Numbered from the stretch's first letter, positions 24,993 to 35,963 are shown. The stretch is 64,000 nucleotides of DNA from Vescimonas fastidiosa (GCF_018326305.1 NZ_AP023415.1:62001-126000), one strand, 5' to 3'. Translations and numbers: made by a program. Notes: generated by a model not told the origin, from the sequence alone.

Positions 24993-25071
24993 GACCGGCG
25001 CAGAGCTTTGCTTTTTAGAGATGCTTTGAGCCGGAGAGGTCCTGTGGTTTTCGGTGAAAGGAGAGGACCGA

Positions 25072-26517
25072 GTGCGCCTGCGGGAGCTGCTGCACGGAGT
25101 GGAGGTCATCAGGCAAAATGTGCCGGAAAGCCTTGAAATTACAGGGGTTTTCTGTGATTCCAGGGAGACGGAAAAGGACAGCGTTTTTGTGGCGATCCCT
25201 GGAAACCGCTGCGACGGCGGGGACTATGCTCTTGAGGCTCTGAAAAGGGGCGCGGCGGCGGTGGCCTGCCAGGGAAAACCGCCGGAAAATCTGCCCCGGG
25301 GCGCACCGCTCATTCTGGTGCCCGATGCCCGGAAGGCCTTGGCTCACCTTGCCTGCAACTGGTACGGAAATCCCGCCAAAAGCCTGAAGCTTATAGGCGT
25401 TACGGGCACCAACGGAAAGACCACGACAACTTATCTGATAAAGCATATTTTAGAGGCGACGGGGGAGAAAACCGGGCTTATCGGCACTGTGGAAAACCGG
25501 GCCGGAGAGGAGCGTTTTCCCGCCCGGAGGACCACGCCAAACGCCCTGGAAATTCAAAAAATCCTGGGGAAAATGGTGACAAATCGGTGCAAATTCGGTG
25601 TCATGGAGGTGTCATCTCATGCGCTTTTACAGGACAGAACGGAGAACATTCCCTTCACCGTCGGGGTGTTTACCAACCTGACGGAGGACCACCTGGATTA
25701 CCACAAAACTATGGAGCACTATTGCGACGCCAAGGCGAAATTGTTTCGCCATTGCCGCACGGCGGCGTGCAACGGAGACGACCCCTGGCGACAGCGGATT
25801 TTAGCCGGGTCCCGCTGCCCGGTGCTGCTGTACGGACTGGGGGAGGAAGCAGACCTCCGGGGCGAGGACATCCGGCTTTTCAGCCGGGGGGTGGAATTCA
25901 CCGTCCGGGAAAACGAAAAAAGAATCCCCGTGCAGGTGGGTGTGCCGGGGCGGTTTTCGGTGTATAATACCCTGGGGGCCATGGCAGCGTGCCGGCTGCT
26001 GGGGATCTCGGCGGAGACCTGCGCCCAGGCCCTGCGGACCTTTCCCGGGGTCAAGGGCCGCATGGAGGTGGTACCCACACCGGGAAAGCCCTATACCCTC
26101 CTCATAGATTACGCCCACACACCGGACGCTCTGGAAAATGTGCTGCAAACGGCCCGGGGGTTTGCCCGGGGCCGGGTCATCGCCGTATTCGGCTGCGGCG
26201 GGGACCGGGAAAAGGAAAAGCGCCCCCGGATGGGGCAGGCGGTGGCGAGACTTGCGGACTTCGCTGTGGTCACAAGCGACAATCCCCGCACCGAGGACCC
26301 GGAGGCCATTATCCGGGACATTCTGCCGGGCATGGCAGCGGCGGCGGGGCGGTATGCGGTGGAGCCGGACCGGAGAAAAGCCATTGCTCTGGCCATGGAG
26401 CAGGGCCGGGCGGGAGATGTGATCCTCCTGTGCGGCAAAGGACACGAGACTTACCAGGAGATCGGAAACGAAACTCGCCCTATGGATGAGCGGGAGATCG
26501 TTCGGTCCCTGCTGTGA
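25072..26517 (+). CDS. murE: UDP-MurNAc-L-Ala-D-Glu:meso-diaminopimelate ligase
   Basis: 481 residues from a GTG preceded by AAAGGAGAGG; a GTG six codons upstream has no such site. Domains: N-terminal UDP-MurNAc-binding (1-105), central ATPase with GVTGTNGKTTTTYL (about 108-121) and the carbamylated-Lys region YCDAKAKLF, and C-terminal domain with DNPRTEDP, the motif that selects meso-DAP. It adds the third residue of the stem peptide. The next expected gene, murF, is missing; mraY starts 47 bp later. Confidence 0.95.
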   Translation: MRLRELLHGVEVIRQNVPESLEITGVFCDSRETEKDSVFVAIPGNRCDGGDYALEALKRGAAAVACQGKPPENLPRGAPLILVPDARKALAHLACNWYGNPAKSLKLIGVTGTNGKTTTTYLIKHILEATGEKTGLIGTVENRAGEERFPARRTTPNALEIQKILGKMVTNRCKFGVMEVSSHALLQDRTENIPFTVGVFTNLTEDHLDYHKTMEHYCDAKAKLFRHCRTAACNGDDPWRQRILAGSRCPVLLYGLGEEADLRGEDIRLFSRGVEFTVRENEKRIPVQVGVPGRFSVYNTLGAMAACRLLGISAETCAQALRTFPGVKGRMEVVPTPGKPYTLLIDYAHTPDALENVLQTARGFARGRVIAVFGCGGDREKEKRPRMGQAVARLADFAVVTSDNPRTEDPEAIIRDILPGMAAAAGRYAVEPDRRKAIALAMEQGRAGDVILLCGKGHETYQEIGNETRPMDEREIVRSLL

Positions 26518-26564
26518 ATACAGAAGAAAAAAGCCCGTGAGGGGCGAAGAGAGGAAAGAAAATT

Positions 26565-27560
26565 ATGATCCTGCAAGTGATTTTAGCCTGCGTTATCTGC
26601 TTTGCCATTACGGCTCTGGCCGGAAAGCTGCTGATCCCGGAGTTGGTGAAGCTGAAGGCGGGGCAGAGCATCAAGGAGATCGGCCCCACCTGGCACATGA
26701 CCAAGCAGGGCACGCCTACCATGGGCGGGCTTATGTTCATCATCGGCATCGGCGTCACGGTGGTGGCGCTGGGCTGGAGGGGCATGGCGCAGGGGGATTT
26801 CACCCACATCTATGTGTATCTGTTTGCCCTGGTGTTCGGCGTTATCGGCTACATTGACGACTATCAGAAGGTGAAGCACCACCACAATACCGGGCTTACG
26901 GCCATTCAGAAATTCCTTTTGCAGCTGGCGGCGGCGGTGGCCTTTTTGTGCCTGCTGCGCTATGAGGGACATCTGAGCCCCAACCTGTACATCCCGTTTT
27001 TCAACACCTATGTGGTGCTGAACTGGGTGGTGTACATGGTGCTGGCGGCCTTTATCATCGTGGGTACGGTGAACGCGGTGAACATCACCGACGGGCTGGA
27101 CGGCCTGTCCTCCAGCGTCACCGTTCCTGTGGCGATTTTCTTCGCGGTGATGGGCATTGTGTGGAAGCAGTTTCCCCAGCTGGGCATCTTCGGCGGGGCT
27201 ATGGTAGGGGGCCTTTTTGGCTTTTTGCTCTACAATCACTACCCGGCCAAGGTGTTTATGGGAGACACCGGATCCCTGTTTTTAGGGGGAGCGGTGGCGG
27301 CCCTGGCCTTTGCCTATGATATGCCCCTGGTGCTGATCCCCGTGGGCATCGTGTATATCTGTGAGACCCTGTCGGACATTTTGCAGGTGGGCTACTTCAA
27401 GCTGACCCACGGCAAGCGCATTTTCAAAATGGCGCCGCTGCACCATCACTTTGAGATGTGCGGGTGGAAGGAGACCAAGATCGTGGCGGTATTCACTACG
27501 GTCAGCGCCATCTTCTGTGTGCTGGCCTATCTGGGTGTGATGAATCGGTTTGCATATTAA
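26565..27560 (+). CDS. mraY: Phospho-N-acetylmuramoyl-pentapeptide transferase
   Basis: 331 residues with ten membrane segments. Catalytic motifs are IGYIDDYQK (about 102-110), NAVNITDGLDGLSS (about 165-178), FMGDTGSLFLG and PLHHHFE (about 292). It links UDP-MurNAc-pentapeptide to undecaprenyl phosphate to make lipid I. The start follows AGAGAGGAAAG. The gap to ftsW, where murD usually lies, holds repeats. Confidence 0.96.
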   Translation: MILQVILACVICFAITALAGKLLIPELVKLKAGQSIKEIGPTWHMTKQGTPTMGGLMFIIGIGVTVVALGWRGMAQGDFTHIYVYLFALVFGVIGYIDDYQKVKHHHNTGLTAIQKFLLQLAAAVAFLCLLRYEGHLSPNLYIPFFNTYVVLNWVVYMVLAAFIIVGTVNAVNITDGLDGLSSSVTVPVAIFFAVMGIVWKQFPQLGIFGGAMVGGLFGFLLYNHYPAKVFMGDTGSLFLGGAVAALAFAYDMPLVLIPVGIVYICETLSDILQVGYFKLTHGKRIFKMAPLHHHFEMCGWKETKIVAVFTTVSAIFCVLAYLGVMNRFAY

Positions 27561-27563
27561 AGG

Positions 27564-27760
27564 ACGGATTGCCACAGCCAGTGTGCGCACTGGCTTCGCA
27601 ATGACACATTGCAAGGAGTGCGGTGTGCGGGCCGATGTAGGCATCGGCCCCTACGAAGGGTTACAAGGAGTGCGGTAAAACGGGGCGTCGAGGACGCCGC
27701 CCCCTACGGAAGTGGTTGTAGGGACGGGCGCACCGGCTTCGCAATGACAGGTTTTTTGAT
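27564..27760. repeat. Intergenic repeat block E, at the usual murD position
   Basis: A nested palindrome in reverse orientation (27564-27607, inner stem AGCCAGTG/CACTGGCT), a GCCGATG/CATCGGC unit (27631-27660), a GGGGCG...CGCCCC unit and a partial end (27738-27752). No gene is present between mraY and ftsW. Confidence 0.78.
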
Positions 27761-27813
27761 ACGCGGACATTTATGATTTTCGTTTGTAAAATAGGGGAGA
27801 GGAGGGAAAGACC

Positions 27814-29052
27814 ATGCCCCAGACGGAAAAAAGGAAACAGCGGGGGGTATTTGCCCGGAAGCGGGTCCGGCGGGACCCGGGGCAGAGCCAGGCCCGGGGG
27901 CAGAGCCGGGGCCAGGGCGTCAGACCCTTGGCGGCGGGGCGCATGGACCTTCCGTTTTTACTCCTGACCCTGCTGCTGACCATTATGGGGCTGGTGATGC
28001 TGTTTTCCGCCAGCTTTCCCTCGGCCAACTACGAAAGCGGTGACCCGGCCTATTACTTAAAGCGGCAGGGGCTGTTTGCCCTGCTGGGTCTGGCGGCTAT
28101 GCTCGCAATGGCGCGGATAGACTATCACCGACTCCGGGGTATGGCGAAAATCCTCATGTATGTGTCGGTTTTCCTGCTGGCCCTGGTGCTGGTGCCCGGG
28201 GTGGGTATCACCCAAAACCGCGCCACCCGCTGGCTGGGCAAGGCGGGCGTGCTGACCTTTCAGCCCTCTGAAATCGCGAAGCTGGCCATCATCGTTTACT
28301 TTGCCGACAGCATCTCCAAAAAGAAAAACCTTATGGAGAATTTCAAATACGGCGTTCGGCCCTATATCCTGATCCTGGGCTTTTTCGCGGGACTGATGCT
28401 GCTGGAGCCGCATCTGTCGGGCACCATTTTGATCGTGGGCACGGGAATTGTGCTGATGATCGTGGGCGGCCTTGACAAGCGCTGGATCATCGGCGGCATA
28501 AGCGGCGTGGCAGCGGTGGGCCTGATCTATGTGAAGCTGGTGGAGGCCGGGATCATCTCCTACGGCGCGGACCGCATCCGCATGTGGAAGGACCCGTGGA
28601 TCGATGCCCTGGACGAGGGCTACCAGATGTGCCAGAGCCTTATCGCCATCGGCTCCGGCGGGCTCACGGGGGTGGGCCTGGGCAAGGGACGGCAGAAGTT
28701 TCTGTACCTGCCCGAGGAGCACAACGACTTTATCTTCGCCGTGGTGTGCGAGGAACTGGGACTTATCGGGGCGACGCTGGTGATGCTGGTGTTTGCGCTG
28801 CTGATCCTGCGGGGCTTTTGGATCGCCCTCCAGGCCCGGGACCGCTTCGGGGCGCTGCTGGTGGTGGGCGTTATGACCCAGATCAGCCTGCAGACCTTTT
28901 TGAACATTGCGGTGGTATCGGGACTGGTCCCGGCCACGGGCATTTCCCTGCCGTTTTTCAGCTACGGCGGCACGGCCCTGGCATTGCAGCTATTTGAAAT
29001 GGGCATTGTACTGAGTGTATCCAGGCAGATCCCGGCACCCCGGGGCGGATAA
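27814..29052 (+). CDS. ftsW: Septal peptidoglycan polymerase FtsW (SEDS family)
   Basis: 412 residues. A basic cytoplasmic N-terminus of about 45 residues precedes ten membrane segments. SEDS motifs include NRATRWLGKAG, FQPSEIAKLAIIVYFA, the catalytic-loop Asp region (GADRIRMWKDPW at about 250), EEHNDFIFAVVCEELG and the C-terminal ISLPFFSYGGTAL. It polymerises lipid II with its partner PBP. The start follows GGAGAGGAGGG. Confidence 0.95.
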   Translation: MPQTEKRKQRGVFARKRVRRDPGQSQARGQSRGQGVRPLAAGRMDLPFLLLTLLLTIMGLVMLFSASFPSANYESGDPAYYLKRQGLFALLGLAAMLAMARIDYHRLRGMAKILMYVSVFLLALVLVPGVGITQNRATRWLGKAGVLTFQPSEIAKLAIIVYFADSISKKKNLMENFKYGVRPYILILGFFAGLMLLEPHLSGTILIVGTGIVLMIVGGLDKRWIIGGISGVAAVGLIYVKLVEAGIISYGADRIRMWKDPWIDALDEGYQMCQSLIAIGSGGLTGVGLGKGRQKFLYLPEEHNDFIFAVVCEELGLIGATLVMLVFALLILRGFWIALQARDRFGALLVVGVMTQISLQTFLNIAVVSGLVPATGISLPFFSYGGTALALQLFEMGIVLSVSRQIPAPRGG

Positions 29053-29064
29053 GAGGAGGAAGCG

Positions 29065-30183
29065 ATGAAAGTTATCTTTACCTGCGGCGGCACGGCGGGC
29101 CATGTGAACCCGGCCCTGGCCCTGGCGGGCTATATGCGGAAAAAGGACCCTACGGTGGAAGTCCTCTTTGTGGGAACGCCGGAGGGCATTGAGCGGGACC
29201 TGGTGGCCCAGGCGGGCTACGACTATCGGGGCATTGCCGTGGGCAGCCTGGAGAGGTCGGTGAGCTGGGAGGCCATCCGGCACAACTGCAAGAGCGCCTG
29301 GGAAATGCTGGCTCTGCGGCGCAAGACGGGAGCCATTCTCAAGGAGTTTCCCGCGGACCTGGTGGTGGGCACCGGAGGCTACGCAAGCTATCCCATGGTA
29401 AAATACGCCGCCCTGCGGGGCATCCCCACGGCGGTACACGAGGCCAACATGATCCCGGGGCTGACCACAAAAATGCTGGAAAAGCACGCCTCGCGCATTA
29501 TGGTGGGCTTTGAGGAGTGCCGGGCGCTCTACAAGCACCCGGAGCGCATTGCCGTCACCGGTACCCCGGTGCGGGGAGACTTCTTTGACCTGACCCATGA
29601 GGAAGCCAAGGCGGCTTTGGGCATGGGGAAGGACGAGCCTTTGGTGGTGTCCTTCTGGGGCAGCCTGGGGGCCAGCACCATGAACGGGCAGATGCTGGAC
29701 TTTTTTAAGAAGGAAAAAGAGGACGGGTATCCCTTTTACCACATCCACGCCGTAGGCGGCCGGGGCTGGGAGACTATGCAGCAGGAGATGCAGAAGGCAG
29801 GTCTCCCGGGCAGCCACAAGCTGGATGTGCGGAAGTATATTTACGATATGGCCGTGGTGATGCGGGCGGCAGACCTGGTGATCTGCCGGGCCGGGGCGTC
29901 TACCATCAGCGAGATTACGGCTCTGGCGGTGCCGACCATCATCGTGCCGTCGCCGTATGTGGCCAATAACCACCAGGAGAAGAACGCGCGGATTCTCGCC
30001 CAGCACGGGGGCGCGTGCCTCATCCGGGAGGAGGAGTCCAGCGGCGAAAAGCTCTACCGCACGGCGAGGGATATTCTGGGAAGTCCCACGCGCCTGGCCT
30101 CTATGAGCCGGGGCATGGCGGAGCTGGGCATTTTGGACGCTACGGAGCGGATATATAATACGGTGATGGAGCTGGTGAAGTAA
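29065..30183 (+). CDS. murG: Lipid II synthase (MurG glycosyltransferase)
   Basis: 372 residues. GGTAGHVNPALALA (about 8-21) is the N-terminal lipid-carrier loop; VVGTGGYASYPMV and HEANMIPGLT follow; the C-terminal UDP-GlcNAc motif is CRAGASTISEITAL (about 272) with PSPYVANNHQEKNA. It transfers GlcNAc to lipid I on the inner membrane face. It starts 12 bp after ftsW with AGAGGAGG. Confidence 0.96.
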   Translation: MKVIFTCGGTAGHVNPALALAGYMRKKDPTVEVLFVGTPEGIERDLVAQAGYDYRGIAVGSLERSVSWEAIRHNCKSAWEMLALRRKTGAILKEFPADLVVGTGGYASYPMVKYAALRGIPTAVHEANMIPGLTTKMLEKHASRIMVGFEECRALYKHPERIAVTGTPVRGDFFDLTHEEAKAALGMGKDEPLVVSFWGSLGASTMNGQMLDFFKKEKEDGYPFYHIHAVGGRGWETMQQEMQKAGLPGSHKLDVRKYIYDMAVVMRAADLVICRAGASTISEITALAVPTIIVPSPYVANNHQEKNARILAQHGGACLIREEESSGEKLYRTARDILGSPTRLASMSRGMAELGILDATERIYNTVMELVK

Positions 30184-30240
30184 CCAACAGACCCCGGGGG
30201 GCATAGGATGGCGTACATTCTATGAAAACGGGGGAGGAAT

Positions 30241-31506
30241 ATGAGCGTCATTTTGGTGGAGGGCGGCAGAAAACTCTCCGGCGCGGTGACGGTGCAGGGG
30301 GCCAAAAACAGCGTGCTGCCCATGCTGGCGGCTACGGTGCTTTGCGCCGGCGTGTGCCGGGTGCAGGGATGCCCGAAGCTCAGCGATGTGGACACGGCGG
30401 CACAGATCATCGGACACCTGGGCGGAAGCGTTCACCGGGAGGGCGCAGACCTGGTGGTGGACACCCGGGCTCTTACCGGGTGGGAGATACCCCGGGAGCT
30501 GATGCGCCGAATGCGCTCGTCGGTGATGTTTTTGGGCGCGATTCTGGCCCGGTGCGGCCGGGCGAAATGTACTTATCCCGGGGGATGCGACTTGGGGCCC
30601 CGGCCCATAGACCTGCACCTGGCGGCCCTGAAGGCTTTGGGGGCCCGGGTGCGGGAGGAGGACGGCAACATACTCTGCCGGGGCGAGAGGCTCCGGGGCG
30701 CGGAGATCTTTCTGCGGATTCCCAGCGTGGGCGCTACGGAAAACGCCATTCTGGCGGCCTGCGGAGCGGAGGGGGTGACCACTATCTCCAACGCAGCCCG
30801 GGAGCCGGAAATCGTGGAGCTGCAGGAGTTTCTGCGGAAAATGGGCGCCTGCGTCCAGGGCGCAGGCACCGCCACCGTTGTGGTGGAGGGACGGAAAAAG
30901 CTCCACGGCTGCTCGCACAGGGTACATCCGGACCGCATTGTGGCGGCCACCTATCTGTGCGCGGCGGCGGGGACGGGCGGATGCATTTACCTGCGCCGGG
31001 CCGACTACCGGGAGCTGGCGGCGCCGCTGTGCGTGCTGCGGGAGAGCGGATGCGAAATTTGCAGCGACGGCGGAGGCATACGGCTGAAGAGCCGGGGGCG
31101 GCTGCGGGCGGTTTCGCCGGTGCGGACATCGCCGTATCCGGGGTTTCCCACGGACGACCAGGCCCTTATGATGGCGGCACTGCTCCGGAGTCAAGGGGAC
31201 ACGGTGTTCGTGGAGAACCTGTTCTCCAACCGCTACCGCCATGTGGAGCAGATGAAAAAGCTGGGCGCGCAGATTCAGGTCCGGGAGGCGGCGGCTATTG
31301 TAAGCGGAGTGAAAACCCTTCGGGGCGCGGCGGTGCAGGCTACGGATCTGCGGGGCGGCGCGGCACTGGTGGCGGCGGGTCTTCAGGCCGAAGGCGTGAC
31401 ACGGGTGGAGGAGATCCACCACATTGAGCGGGGCTACGCCGACATAGTAGCGGACTTAGCGGGCCTGGGCGCCTGCATACGAAAAGAAGATTTTTACGAA
31501 AGTTGA
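30241..31506 (+). CDS. murA: UDP-N-acetylglucosamine 1-carboxyvinyltransferase
   Basis: 421 residues, EPT fold. N-terminal VQGAKNSVLPMLAA carries the substrate Lys-Asn pair; the active-site loop PGGCDLGPRPIDLHLAALK (about 114-132) keeps the catalytic Cys targeted by fosfomycin; FPTDDQALMMAALL (about 301) matches the conserved FPTD. It starts peptidoglycan synthesis by adding enolpyruvate to UDP-GlcNAc. The start follows GGGGGAGG. Confidence 0.95.
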   Translation: MSVILVEGGRKLSGAVTVQGAKNSVLPMLAATVLCAGVCRVQGCPKLSDVDTAAQIIGHLGGSVHREGADLVVDTRALTGWEIPRELMRRMRSSVMFLGAILARCGRAKCTYPGGCDLGPRPIDLHLAALKALGARVREEDGNILCRGERLRGAEIFLRIPSVGATENAILAACGAEGVTTISNAAREPEIVELQEFLRKMGACVQGAGTATVVVEGRKKLHGCSHRVHPDRIVAATYLCAAAGTGGCIYLRRADYRELAAPLCVLRESGCEICSDGGGIRLKSRGRLRAVSPVRTSPYPGFPTDDQALMMAALLRSQGDTVFVENLFSNRYRHVEQMKKLGAQIQVREAAAIVSGVKTLRGAAVQATDLRGGAALVAAGLQAEGVTRVEEIHHIERGYADIVADLAGLGACIRKEDFYES

Positions 31507-31514
31507 GGATTCCC

Positions 31515-32267
31515 ATGGCCGGACGGAACAGGCGCAGACGCAGAAAAAGAAAGGGAAGCTTTTCCTTTTTATATAAGCTGCTGATGTTTTTTGTCATCTG
31601 CGGCGCCATTGTTGCCGCCCTGGCTGTGTTTTTCAAGGTGGATACCATCGAGGTTACCGGCAACAGCCGCTATACGGACAGCGAGATCGCCGAAAGCGGC
31701 AACATCCATGTGGGCGATAACCTATTTCTTATCAATAAATTTGGGGCGGCGGAGGAGATCACCCGGAAGCTGCCCTATATCTCCAGCGTGCGCATCAGCC
31801 GAAAGCTCCCGGATACCCTGTGCATCCAGGTGGAGGAAAACGGCGCCCTGTGCGCCTTGGAGCAGGGGGGCGAAACCTGGCTGCTCAGCAGCAGCGGCAA
31901 GCTGGTGGAAAAAACGAATACGGCGGCGGAGGCCACCCGGGTCACCGGACTGACGGCCCTGGAGCCGGAGGCGGGGAAGGCCCTGCAGGTGGATGCGGAG
32001 CAGCAGAGCGCCAAGGAGACCCTTTTGACGCTTTTGGCGGCCCTGAACAGCCGGGAGGCCCTGTCTCGGTGCCAGGAGATCCATTTGGAGGACGGCAGCT
32101 ATATTACTCTGCGGTTTGACGGGAGGTTTGATGTGCTTCTTTCCTGGGATGCCGACTTCGGCTACAAGCTGGACTGCCTGCTGGCGGTGGTGGACACCAA
32201 GCTGGAGGAGAACGAGAAGGGGACCATCGACCTGACGCGAAAAGAGGTCCGGTTCGTTCCGGGATAA
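31515..32267 (+). CDS. ftsQ: Cell division protein FtsQ/DivIB
   Basis: 250 residues; the ATG at 31515 is preferred over a TTG at 31503 that leaves no ribosome-binding site. A very basic N-terminus (RNRRRRRKRKG), one membrane helix (about 20-42), a POTRA domain (about 45-112, VDTIEVTGNSRYTDSEIAE, PYISSVRISRKLPDTLCIQV) and a beta domain follow. FtsQ links the FtsL/FtsB pair in the divisome. Confidence 0.9.
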   Translation: MAGRNRRRRRKRKGSFSFLYKLLMFFVICGAIVAALAVFFKVDTIEVTGNSRYTDSEIAESGNIHVGDNLFLINKFGAAEEITRKLPYISSVRISRKLPDTLCIQVEENGALCALEQGGETWLLSSSGKLVEKTNTAAEATRVTGLTALEPEAGKALQVDAEQQSAKETLLTLLAALNSREALSRCQEIHLEDGSYITLRFDGRFDVLLSWDADFGYKLDCLLAVVDTKLEENEKGTIDLTRKEVRFVPG

Positions 32268-32295
32268 ACTTTTTCGGGAAAATGCCGGGGAATAC

Positions 32296-32324
32296 TTGAC
32301 CGAAAAGGGAAAGTGAGATAGAAT
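32296..32324 (+). promoter_or_regulatory. Internal promoter of ftsZ
   Basis: TTGACC (32296-32301) and TAGAAT (32319-32324) are 17 bp apart. The leader is about 120 nt, so ftsZ can be expressed apart from the mur genes. Confidence 0.8.
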
Positions 32325-32451
32325 AAAATACGATATAGCAGCAGCGAAACCATTCTATAAACGGATGATACCATCGATTATACAAGGGCAGAACCTTGTT
32401 AATCGATGGCAAGACTGCCATCTCAGACAATCTGCAGCAGGAGGAAGCGAC

Positions 32452-33579
<1,128 letters not shown>

Positions 33580-33618
33580 GCGCGGCAGCGGATATGTGGT
33601 AATATATGGAATATTAGA

Positions 33619-33647
33619 AAACGACCGGCCTGGGGCCGGTCGTTTTT
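33619..33647 (+). terminator. Terminator of ftsZ
   Basis: Stem AACGACCGGCC-tgg-GGCCGGTCGTT followed by TTT. Confidence 0.9.
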
Positions 33648-33664
33648 GGCGTGTGGAGTCTTTG

Positions 33665-34130
33665 GAGTTGCGGATTGCCACAGCCAGTGTGCGCACTGGC
33701 TTCGCAATGACAGGCTTTTTGCAAGGAGTTCGGTGGTTGGTGGGCGGCGGGACACATGGGTCCCGCCCTACACGCATTTTTGTAGGGCAGGGCCCGTGTG
33801 CCCTGCCGGGAAATGCGATGATTGACGGGCGGCGGGGTGAGGGCACCCCGCCCTACGCATTTTATGGGGCGCGTAGGGGAGGAGCTCTCTTGCCCACCGT
33901 TGTGCCAACCGATTCCCGGCCACTGTCGTGGCCGCCAATCGGGGCACTTCCTCGAAATCGCCTCGCTTCCTCCGCCACCGGCGGCGCTTCGGCGATTTCC
34001 CCTCCCGCGGGCGACCGCAAGGGTCGCCCCTACGGAGGGTTACAAGCGGTGCGGTGCAAGCCCGGGTGGCGGGGTGAGGGCACCCCGCCCTACGGTGGAA
34101 ATGTAGGGGCGGACGCCCCTGTCCGCCTGG
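33665..34130. repeat. Intergenic repeat block F
   Basis: It contains a nested palindrome (33669-33713, inner stem AGCCAGTG/CACTGGCT), GGGCGGGACACATGGGTCCCGCCC (33742), GGGCAGGGCCCGTGTGCCCTGCC (33784), GGGGTGAGGGCACCCCGCCC twice (33835, 34072), a longer imperfect region with GATTCCCGGCCACTGTCGTGGCC (33911), and GGGGCGACC...GGTCGCCCC (34010-34040). No gene is seen in 33580-34209. Confidence 0.75.
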
Positions 34131-34165
34131 TGCGGCGGGGTAAAAGCTTATCGGCTGCGATGAAA

Positions 34166-34206
34166 ACCAACATTCCCCGTCGGCTTGGCCGGCGGGGAAT
34201 GTTGGT
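34166..34206 (-). terminator. Terminator of the 110-residue gene
   Basis: Perfect 14-bp arms ACCAACATTCCCCG and CGGGGAATGTTGGT, followed on the minus strand by TTTTC. Confidence 0.8.
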
Positions 34207-34209
34207 GTA

Positions 34210-34542
34210 TCACTTTTTCATGACGCAGACTGTAACAGCGCCGTTGGGGTACATCGTGATTAGGGATCGCTTTCCGTTTATGGTGGTATTCAGGGAAATA
34301 TGATCCACCAGGTCCTCCAAATGGGTGGCATGGTACCGCGCTGTGATCTCTTCAAAGGTATCGTACTTTTGGTCGGGAATGTACTCGTCGTCATTCTCAA
34401 AAATAATGGTTATATTGGTGTAAACATGGTCCGGGTAATATTCCTTGAGAAAAGCCTGCATTTTTGAGACCCGATCGAGGCTTTCGACCTTGTAACAATA
34501 GATGCGATGGATGTCATCTTCATAAATCAATTTTGGCTCCAT
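34210..34542 (-). CDS. Hypothetical protein, 110 residues
   Basis: I do not recognise the family. The protein has no signal peptide or membrane helix and is rich in acidic and aromatic residues (YEDDIHRIYCYKVESLDRVS; FENDDEYIPDQKYDTFEE). A strand-rich C-terminus ends ITMYPNGAVTVCVMKK. It is a real gene by its GGAAGGAAG ribosome-binding site, a consensus TTGACA promoter and its own terminator. Its composition suggests a small alpha/beta cytoplasmic protein. Its base composition is more AT-rich than its neighbours. Confidence 0.7.
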   Translation of the reverse strand: MEPKLIYEDDIHRIYCYKVESLDRVSKMQAFLKEYYPDHVYTNITIIFENDDEYIPDQKYDTFEEITARYHATHLEDLVDHISLNTTINGKRSLITMYPNGAVTVCVMKK

Positions 34543-34593
34543 TGTGTCTTCCTTCCCCCGTGCGGTTCTCGTTCATTGGCAGCTTACGGTATT

Positions 34594-34622
34594 ATTTTCT
34601 CATGCGAGGTCATTTTTGTCAA
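34594..34622 (-). promoter_or_regulatory. Promoter of the 110-residue gene
   Basis: On the minus strand TTGACA (34617-34622) and GAAAAT (34594-34599) are 17 bp apart, about 50 bp before the start codon. Confidence 0.6.
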
Positions 34623-34645
34623 TCTTTGCAGGAAAAACAGCGTAA

Positions 34646-34676
34646 GGAGGGGCGGGGTAGCACCCCGCCCCTACGG
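34646..34676. repeat. Short GC-rich palindromic repeat
   Basis: GGGGCGGGGT-agc-ACCCCGCCCC flanked by GTAAGGA and TACGG. It is another copy of the CCGTAGGGGC-type unit and may also terminate proBA. Confidence 0.55.
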
Positions 34677-34702
34677 ATGTTTGGGAGAGTTTACGGTGGC
34701 GG

Positions 34703-35959
34703 TCAGCGGGTTTGGCCGTTGCCGTGGATGATATATTTATAGGTGCTCAGCTCGTCCAGGCCCATGGGACCCCGGGCGTGGAGCTTTTGGGTGGAGATGC
34801 CCATTTCGCAGCCCAGGCCGAATTCGCCGCCGTCGGTGAAGCGGGTGGAGACATTGACATAAACGGCGGCACTGTCCGTTTCCTCCTCAAAGCGCCGGGC
34901 ATTTTCAGCGTTTTCTGTGACGATGGCCTCGCTGTGGCCGGTGGAATGCTGCAAAATGTGGGCGATGGCGGCGTCCACGCTGCCTACCACAGCCACGGCC
35001 AGGATATAATCCAAAAACTCCGTGTCAAAATCCCGCTCGGAGGCGGGGGTGCCGGGGATGATCCGGGCCGCCGCCGGGTCCAGGCGCAGCTCCACGGGGA
35101 TCTGCCCCGCCGCCCGGCGGTCATCCACCAGGGCTTTTTTCAGCATGGGCAGGAATTTTTCCGCCACGGCCCTATGGACCAGGCAGACCTCCTCGGCGTT
35201 ACAGACGGAGGGACGGCTGGTTTTGGCGTTGATGATGATTTTTACAGCTTTTTCCAGGTCGGCAAATTCATCCACATAGACATGGCAGATGCCGGTGCCG
35301 GTCTCGATGCAGGGGACGGTGGCGTTTTCCACACAGGCCCGGATAAGGCCCGCGCCGCCCCGGGGAATGAGCAGGTCCACCAGACCCTTGGCCTGCATGA
35401 GCTGACGGGCGCTGTCGTGGCTGGTGTCCTCCAAAATATTGAGAATATCGGGGTTTCCGCCTGCGGCGGCGATGCCCTTCTTCAGAGCAGCGGTGATGGC
35501 CCGGGCGCTGCCGATGGCCTCCCGACCGCTGCGCAGGACGCAGACATTGCCGCTCTTAATGGCCAAGGCCGCGGCATCGGAGGTGACATTGGGACGGCTC
35601 TCATAGATGATGGCCACCAGGCCCAGAGGCACCTGCTTTTTATAGATGGTCATGCCGTTAGGGCGCTTCACCTCGCTGAGGATGCGGCCTGTGTGGTCCG
35701 GAAGCCGGGACACGGCACAAAGCCCGTCGGCCATGGCGGCGACGCGGCCTTCATCCAGCCGGAGACGGTCCAGCATCACATCGGAAATTTTGCCCCGGGC
35801 GGCTTCTACATCCCGGGCGTTGATGGCGAGAATGTCATCTGTATGCTGCCGCAGGCTCTGAGCCATGGACAGGAGCAGGCGGTTCTTATCCTCCGCCGTC
35901 AGGGTGTGCAGGCTGCTCCGGGCGGCCCGGGTGCGGCGGATGATTTCCATAGTCGTCAT
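34703..35959 (-). CDS. proA: Gamma-glutamyl phosphate reductase
   Basis: 418 residues, full length. Aldehyde dehydrogenase-like fold with the NADPH region ([28 protein letters not shown]), the catalytic Cys segment ([16 protein letters not shown] at about 253) and C-terminal [33 protein letters not shown] (given here by its conserved order). It reduces gamma-glutamyl phosphate to the semialdehyde in proline synthesis. It follows proB by 4 bp in one operon. Confidence 0.96.
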   Translation of the reverse strand: MTTMEIIRRTRAARSSLHTLTAEDKNRLLLSMAQSLRQHTDDILAINARDVEAARGKISDVMLDRLRLDEGRVAAMADGLCAVSRLPDHTGRILSEVKRPNGMTIYKKQVPLGLVAIIYESRPNVTSDAAALAIKSGNVCVLRSGREAIGSARAITAALKKGIAAAGGNPDILNILEDTSHDSARQLMQAKGLVDLLIPRGGAGLIRACVENATVPCIETGTGICHVYVDEFADLEKAVKIIINAKTSRPSVCNAEEVCLVHRAVAEKFLPMLKKALVDDRRAAGQIPVELRLDPAAARIIPGTPASERDFDTEFLDYILAVAVVGSVDAAIAHILQHSTGHSEAIVTENAENARRFEEETDSAAVYVNVSTRFTDGGEFGLGCEMGISTQKLHARGPMGLDELSTYKYIIHGNGQTR

Positions 35960-35963
35960 GGCG

